A stretch of DNA of 9,747 bases. Source: CAZFLY01 sp964519995. GTDB lineage: Bacteria; Planctomycetota; Phycisphaerae; Sedimentisphaerales; Anaerobacaceae. Positions 6,163 to 9,747 of this stretch are shown here, in pieces. The position numbers and the translations under genes are program-made. The stretch is taken from positions 1 to 9,747 of the forward strand of contig CAZFLY010000083.1 of NCBI GenBank assembly GCA_964519995.1, in the 5' to 3' direction. The notes under the pieces are model-generated. The model saw nothing but the letters and a program-made list of their open reading frames with translations, was not told where the DNA came from and searched no databases. Each line of letters opens with the position of its first letter. The first letter of the stretch is position 1.

Positions 6163-6921
6163 TCACAAGATATCGATGTCCTTGTTTTTGAATCCCGCCA
6201 GCCGCGCAATGATTTTCTCAATGCCCCAATTCGGATCGATGCATCTAACGGAGTAATCTTGCTCTTGGGCTAATCTCTCAAATTCGCCAGCTTCATTCTC
6301 AGGACATAGCAAAAGGACCCGCTCAGGCAGGGGAAAGTCGCCGACACATCGCCACTCTCGTTCCCACCAGAATTCCTTGCGCTTTCCTCCGCTTGGACGG
6401 TTGTCTCCCATTTGTTCGATGAACGGAGTTATTTTCGAAATCTGTGATGTATCGAAGTTGACGGATTGGTTTATGAATTCATTGATTGGATTCATCAACC
6501 AATCGTGTCCTGGGGTTATGTCGATGTACCAGACAGGATTTACTCCCTTCTTTCTCGCTAACATTTTTGTGATTGCGATTCCGTATGGAGCAAACTCGTA
6601 ATCTCGGTCATCAATCTTTCCGAACATGTGGTATAGATACTCAAGTGGAGCCTCGGTGAAGCAAACGCACTTCTGAGAAGCCAAATCATGGTTGTCTTGT
6701 TCCAATTTTGTTTTCGCGGCTCCGAATATGGACCTTGCTTCGATTTTCCAGTCGTTAACTATTGACTCCAAGTTTTCTTTAGCAGATTTGCCATTATAAT
6801 CGCGTGTGAGGTGGACAATAAACGTGCTCAGATCGGACCGACGCGATAGTATCGTTTGTATGTCTGTTGAAACACTACTTTCAGTCTTTGGCTCATCTAA
6901 TAATTGATCGACAGGATTCAT
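6163..6921 (-). CDS. AbiGi-like protein (putative phage-resistance family)
   Basis: 252-residue soluble protein with no signal peptide or membrane segment. Features seen: FIVHLTR at 34-40, CFTEAPLE at 87-94, PYGIAITK near 112-119, NPVWYID at 128-134 and FWWEREWR at 184-191. This succession (HxTR, CFTExPL, YGIxxxK, NPVxY, WEREWR) fits, from memory, the Pfam family named after AbiGi of the lactococcal AbiG abortive-infection system, where AbiGi is called the antitoxin; the biochemical role of distant members is unknown to me. No AbiGii-type nucleotidyltransferase partner is in the window. It has the best Shine-Dalgarno here, AAGGGGGTGA. It splits hypF from hypC on the same strand and has no known hydrogenase role, so it is probably acquired cargo. 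Confidence 0.6.
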   Translation of the reverse strand: MNPVDQLLDEPKTESSVSTDIQTILSRRSDLSTFIVHLTRDYNGKSAKENLESIVNDWKIEARSIFGAAKTKLEQDNHDLASQKCVCFTEAPLEYLYHMFGKIDDRDYEFAPYGIAITKMLARKKGVNPVWYIDITPGHDWLMNPINEFINQSVNFDTSQISKITPFIEQMGDNRPSGGKRKEFWWEREWRCVGDFPLPERVLLLCPENEAGEFERLAQEQDYSVRCIDPNWGIEKIIARLAGFKNKDIDIL

Positions 6922-6925
6922 TTTG

Positions 6926-6935
6926 TCACCCCCTT
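6926..6935 (-). promoter_or_regulatory. Near-perfect Shine-Dalgarno of the AbiGi-like gene
   Basis: Minus-strand AAGGGGGTGA differs from the ideal AAGGAGGTGA at one base and fixes the ATG at 6921. Its strength contrasts with the weak sites of hypC and hypD. The 190 bp upstream show no convincing promoter to my eye. Confidence 0.7.
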
Positions 6936-7070
6936 CAATAAATGAGCAGAATTAACAAATTAGTTTTACAAAGTGAAAATCTCCCATTTATCTATCGTAG
7001 ATTTGAAGAGGTGACTTTAGACGCCAGTGTTAAGAAACATCAGGATTTTTCAAAAATTAAGAATGTATAG

Positions 7071-7094
7071 ATTCCTGCTTTCGCAGGAATGACA
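7071..7094. repeat. Half copy of the palindromic repeat
   Basis: A hairpin of ATTCCTGC and GCAGGAAT around TTTC, followed by GACA. It is identical over 24 bp to the right half of the element inside hypF (7729-7752). It lies 38 bp past the hypF stop and could form an RNA hairpin in the hypF 3' region, though no T-run follows. Confidence 0.85.
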
Positions 7095-7119
7095 ACTTAG
7101 ATTGGGACTGCAGAAGTAT

Positions 7120-7155
7120 ACGAGCGACGAGTCACGAGCCACGGACCACGGCTCT
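7120..7155. repeat. Degenerate heptamer array overlapping the hypF stop
   Basis: On the minus strand the units CCGTGGT, CCGTGGC, TCGTGAC, TCGTCGC and TCGTATA run without gaps. The third contains the TGA that ends hypF, so the last residues of the protein (VVRGS) are encoded by the array. Orientation is opposite to the array before hypC. Confidence 0.75.
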
Positions 7156-9510
7156 TGCTGCAATTGTGGCTTGGCCGAGGGCGATGCCGCCGTCATTAGC
7201 CGGGACTTCGCGGTTCAATAATACGGAAAAACCATTTTCCTTCAATAGCTTAATTAAATGATTTGTCAAATACTGGTTACAGAATACTCCGCCGCTAAGT
7301 GTTACTGTGTTGAGTTTCGTGCTTTCCCTGGCTTGTTTAGCCATCGCCAGTAGGGCGATAGCAAGGGTATTGTGAAATTTAGCTGAGATGGTGGGTGCAG
7401 CCATACCTTTTTGAATGTCAGTGACGAGTTGTCTTATGGTCTGACATATATCAAGCTGCATTGGCTGGCCATTCCCCAAAATGAGATCAAAATCGTAATG
7501 ATCTTCTATGTCGTCAGCAGCAATTGCCTCAAGGGCCATCGGTAGTTGTGCGTCAAAATGGTTGTAGGTGCCAAGGCCAAGCATCGCAGCGACGGCATCA
7601 AAGACACGGCCCAAGCTGGAAGTTTGGACCGTGTTGATTTGCTTTTCGATTTGCTGGAGGATGAATTTAGAATTTAGAATGTTGTCATTCCCGCGTATGC
7701 GGGAATCTATTCCCTTTTTGGTTTCTGGATTCCTGCTTTCGCAGGAATGACAGTTTACCTTGATTTGCTCAAGCAGCCACATGAATTTACTTAGTTGAAA
7801 ATCTTCTCCGTATATTTTTTTCAGTAATCCCAGGATAGGCCTGATAGCTTCTTTACTGGCCTTATCTGCACCTGCCAGCGGATAATAAGCCAAATGGCCG
7901 AAGCGCTGAAAATCTTCAAGTGTGGCGATTAGACATTCACAACCCCAGATGGCGCTATCGGTGCCGTAGCCGGTGCCGTCACAGGCAAGGCCGATGACAG
8001 GACCATCAACATTGTACTCTGCGAGAACAGAAGCGACATGTGCCCAGTGGTGTTGGACCTGGATGACTTTGACGTTCGATAGGGAAAGGGCATATCTGGT
8101 GGAAAGATATCCTGGGTGGAGATCACAGACAACAACTTTGGGTTCGACCTCGAACAATTGGCGGAGATGTTCGATTGATTCAATGTAATGGTGGTAGACT
8201 TCGGCGTCTTCAAGGTCGCCTATATGTTCGCTGCAGATAAGCTGGTTCTGCTTGGCAAAGCAGAAGGTGTTTTTCAGGTCTGAGCCTGCGGCGAATATTT
8301 CCTGTGAGGCGATTTTTTCCGTTATGATAGGCGTAGGGACGTAGCCTCTGGCGCGCCTTAGTAGCGTTGGTTTGTCGTCAACTAAATGCACGATGGAGTC
8401 ATCAACCTGGCGGTATATTTCGCGGTCATGCATCAAAAAGGCATCAGCTATGTCCCCGAGGCGTTCAAGAGCTTTATCATTTTTGCAAATCAGGGGTTCT
8501 TCCGAAATGTTGCCGCTCGTTGCAACCAGAACCTCCAGGCCCTGTGCAAAGAGCAGATAGTGCAGAGGAGCGTAACAGATCGTAAAACCGAACGTATTTA
8601 CACCCTCGGCGACCGTCGGTGCGATGGAGGAATTTTTTCTTTTGGGCAGCAGGACGATAGGAGCCTGCGGACTCGTGAGCAGCCGCTCAGCGGTTTCACT
8701 GACGAGGGCATATTTTCTGATCTTCTCGATTGAGTCTGTCATCATTGCGAAAGGTTTATGGTCGTGTCTTTTTCGCCGCCGCAGGCGCAGGACGGCATCA
8801 TTGTTTAGTGCGTCCACGGCCAGATGAAATCCGCCGACACCTTTTATAGCCACGATTTTACCGGCTCGAAGCAATTTTACGGTTTCGGCTATAGCATCTT
8901 GGGTTTGCGACAGGATTGTTTTACCGCTGCTGTCGGTGAGAAAGACTTTTGGTCCACACGCCCCGCAGGCAACAGGCTGAGCATGAAATCGGCGGTCGGT
9001 AACATCTTTATATTGAGCTGCACAGCGGTCGCACATCACAAAGGCCGACATTGTCGTGTTAGGACGGTCGTAGGGGATGGTCTTTACGATTGAATAGCGA
9101 GGCCCGCAGTTCGTGCAGCTGATAAATGGATATTGGTAGCGGAAATCATCCGGATTATTCATCTCGGCGAGGCAGTCTCCGCAGGTCGCAATGTCGGCGG
9201 TTACCTGTGAAAGGGGGGTACCTGCTGAGTCGCTTTCTATAATTGAAAAATGGCTTTCTCCCTCGACGATAGGCATATCGGAAGACTCACACGACACGAT
9301 TTCTGCTAATGGTGGCTTGTCAGCAGACGCAAGCCGGGTCAGGAAATCATCAATTTTTTGCTGTTCGCCCTGCAACTCAAGTGTGACGCCTTTGGTGTCA
9401 TTGCAGACGCTGCCTGTCAGACCCAACTGGCTGGCCAGCCGATACACCGCAGGTCGAAAACCTACTCCCTGAACACGTCCGGTTATGAATATTCTTTGTC
9501 GTTTGAGCAA
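7132..9510 (-). CDS. hypF: Carbamoyltransferase HypF, with an in-frame repeat insertion
   Basis: Converts carbamoyl phosphate and ATP to a carbamoyl adenylate and transfers the carbamoyl group to the C-terminal cysteine of HypE. About 792 residues, longer than the usual 750-770. Domains: acylphosphatase with GRVQGVGFRP at 11-20; two zinc fingers (Cys110, 113, 132, 135 and Cys160, 163, 182, 185); a YrdC-like domain with KRHDHKPFA; and a Kae1-like domain with VQHHWAH, CDGTGYG, SSLGRVFDA and LSGGVFCNQ. Residues 587 to about 610 (CHSCESRNP to IRGND) are encoded by a palindromic repeat, between WLLEQI and LQQIEKQIN. The start is uncertain: no ATG exists; TTG at 9510 has AAGAGG upstream and gives a normal N-terminus, while TTG at 9603 would add 31 unconserved residues. 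The C-terminus runs into a heptamer array. Confidence 0.93.
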   Translation of the reverse strand: MLKRQRIFITGRVQGVGFRPAVYRLASQLGLTGSVCNDTKGVTLELQGEQQKIDDFLTRLASADKPPLAEIVSCESSDMPIVEGESHFSIIESDSAGTPLSQVTADIATCGDCLAEMNNPDDFRYQYPFISCTNCGPRYSIVKTIPYDRPNTTMSAFVMCDRCAAQYKDVTDRRFHAQPVACGACGPKVFLTDSSGKTILSQTQDAIAETVKLLRAGKIVAIKGVGGFHLAVDALNNDAVLRLRRRKRHDHKPFAMMTDSIEKIRKYALVSETAERLLTSPQAPIVLLPKRKNSSIAPTVAEGVNTFGFTICYAPLHYLLFAQGLEVLVATSGNISEEPLICKNDKALERLGDIADAFLMHDREIYRQVDDSIVHLVDDKPTLLRRARGYVPTPIITEKIASQEIFAAGSDLKNTFCFAKQNQLICSEHIGDLEDAEVYHHYIESIEHLRQLFEVEPKVVVCDLHPGYLSTRYALSLSNVKVIQVQHHWAHVASVLAEYNVDGPVIGLACDGTGYGTDSAIWGCECLIATLEDFQRFGHLAYYPLAGADKASKEAIRPILGLLKKIYGEDFQLSKFMWLLEQIKVNCHSCESRNPETKKGIDSRIRGNDNILNSKFILQQIEKQINTVQTSSLGRVFDAVAAMLGLGTYNHFDAQLPMALEAIAADDIEDHYDFDLILGNGQPMQLDICQTIRQLVTDIQKGMAAPTISAKFHNTLAIALLAMAKQARESTKLNTVTLSGGVFCNQYLTNHLIKLLKENGFSVLLNREVPANDGGIALGQATIAARAVVRGS
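7666..7682. repeat. Short heptamer repeat beside the palindromic element
   Basis: GAATTTA, GAATTTA, then GAATGTT, directly left of the palindromic repeat inside hypF. On the coding strand it reads as part of ILNSKF, and it probably belongs to the inserted DNA, since residues here do not resemble HypF. Confidence 0.5.
7683..7752. repeat. Two-hairpin palindromic repeat inside hypF
   Basis: A 70-bp element with inverted ends TGTCATTCC and GGAATGACA. The left hairpin is ATTCCCGC/GCGGGAAT (7687-7706) with loop GTAT; the right is ATTCCTGC/GCAGGAAT (7729-7748) with loop TTTC. Elements of this look (GTCATTCC with a GCGAAAGC-type hairpin) are common dispersed intergenic repeats in many bacteria and resemble REP or MITE sequences. 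Here it lies inside a gene and stays open in the hypF frame. There is no transposase nearby, so any movement would be in trans. Confidence 0.88.
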
Positions 9511-9519
9511 AGTTTGTAA

Positions 9520-9525
9520 CCTCTT
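9520..9525 (-). promoter_or_regulatory. Shine-Dalgarno supporting a TTG start of hypF
   Basis: Minus-strand AAGAGG lies 9 nt before the TTG at 9510. The more distal TTG at 9603 has only a weak purine stretch upstream. The choice also gives the N-terminal length typical of HypF. Confidence 0.5.
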
Positions 9526-9680
9526 ACTTTCACCTGATTTTTCATACGGCTGCAAACGCTGGCTGTTCGGACGTATTGTAGTGTGGCTGCCCGAATAACT
9601 CAATCGCTCGTTCTTACGGAGGTTGCTCGCTGGAGAAAGGGGCGGAATTTGCTTGCTGCTTTAGCCTTACTGTGTTAGCA

Positions 9681-9686
9681 TATAAT
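9681..9686 (+). promoter_or_regulatory. Probable -10 box of the tRNA-Ala gene
   Basis: A perfect TATAAT ends 6 bp before the first base of the mature tRNA. No good -35 is seen at the usual distance. The box sits in a near-palindrome (GCATATAATGC), so it could also serve leftward transcription toward hypF. Confidence 0.4.
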
Positions 9687-9692
9687 GCACCT

Positions 9693-9747
<55 letters not shown>

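Noticed and set aside
6936..7070. Promoter for the AbiGi-like gene
   Set aside because: Several AT-rich hexamers occur, but no pair with acceptable spacing and match on the minus strand stood out.
7929..8213. 94-codon minus-strand frame within hypF
   Set aside because: It lies in a different frame over the conserved HHWAH and CDGTGYG region of HypF, which accounts for the sequence.
7568..9472. Several plus-strand open frames opposite hypF
   Set aside because: All are shadows of the hypF coding strand, without ribosome sites or recognisable domains.

Overview
The window carries a complete set of [NiFe]-hydrogenase maturation genes on the minus strand, read in the order hypF, (insert), hypC, hypD, hypE, hypA, hypB. 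It is flanked on the left by nadD (plus strand), a tiny lysine-rich gene and a partial lysA (both minus strand), and on the right by a partial tRNA-Ala (plus strand). No hydrogenase structural genes are in view. The protein style, moderate GC, lysine-rich mini-protein and repeat-filled junctions suggest an uncultured anaerobic bacterium, possibly a Planctomycetota (Phycisphaerae-like) lineage. This assignment is inference only; no phylogenetic marker in the window decides it.

Layout. 1-868: 5' part of lysA (minus), with a recognisable promoter. 869-1746: AT-rich spacer holding a perfect 20-bp hairpin, a 29-residue protein that is about two-thirds lysine, a 40-bp tandem duplication and a near-consensus promoter facing nadD. 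1747-2379: nadD. 2395-5877: hypB, hypA, hypE, hypD and hypC. hypD/hypE and hypE/hypA overlap as TGATG, and hypA/hypB are 3 nt apart, so these four are almost certainly one translationally coupled unit. 5878-7131: an interruption between hypC and hypF holding an AbiGi-like gene and what looks like a frameshifted gene relic. 7132-9510: hypF, apparently starting at TTG. 9693 to the end: tRNA-Ala(GGC).

How the genes work together. HypF makes thiocarbamate on the C-terminal cysteine of HypE from carbamoyl phosphate, and HypE dehydrates it to a cyanide ligand. HypC and HypD assemble the Fe(CN)2CO group. HypA and HypB then deliver nickel. Every catalytic or ligand residue that can be checked by eye is present (HypE C-terminal Cys, HypC Cys2, HypD CGTH and GCPVC, HypA MHE plus a zinc finger, HypB P-loop and Cys-His, HypF acylphosphatase, zinc-finger and HHWAH motifs). 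The pathway therefore looks functional despite the repeats.

The most unusual aspect is the repeat load in and between the hyp genes. A two-hairpin palindromic repeat lies in frame inside hypF. A 24-bp copy of its right half lies just past hypF. Degenerate 7-bp arrays in opposite orientation bracket the AbiGi-like insert; one overlaps the hypF stop codon and the other abuts the hypC start. A degenerate 8-bp array fills much of the hypC-hypD gap. I see no clear new multi-gene system. The candidates for novelty are the repeat-bracketed insert and the lysine-rich mini-gene.
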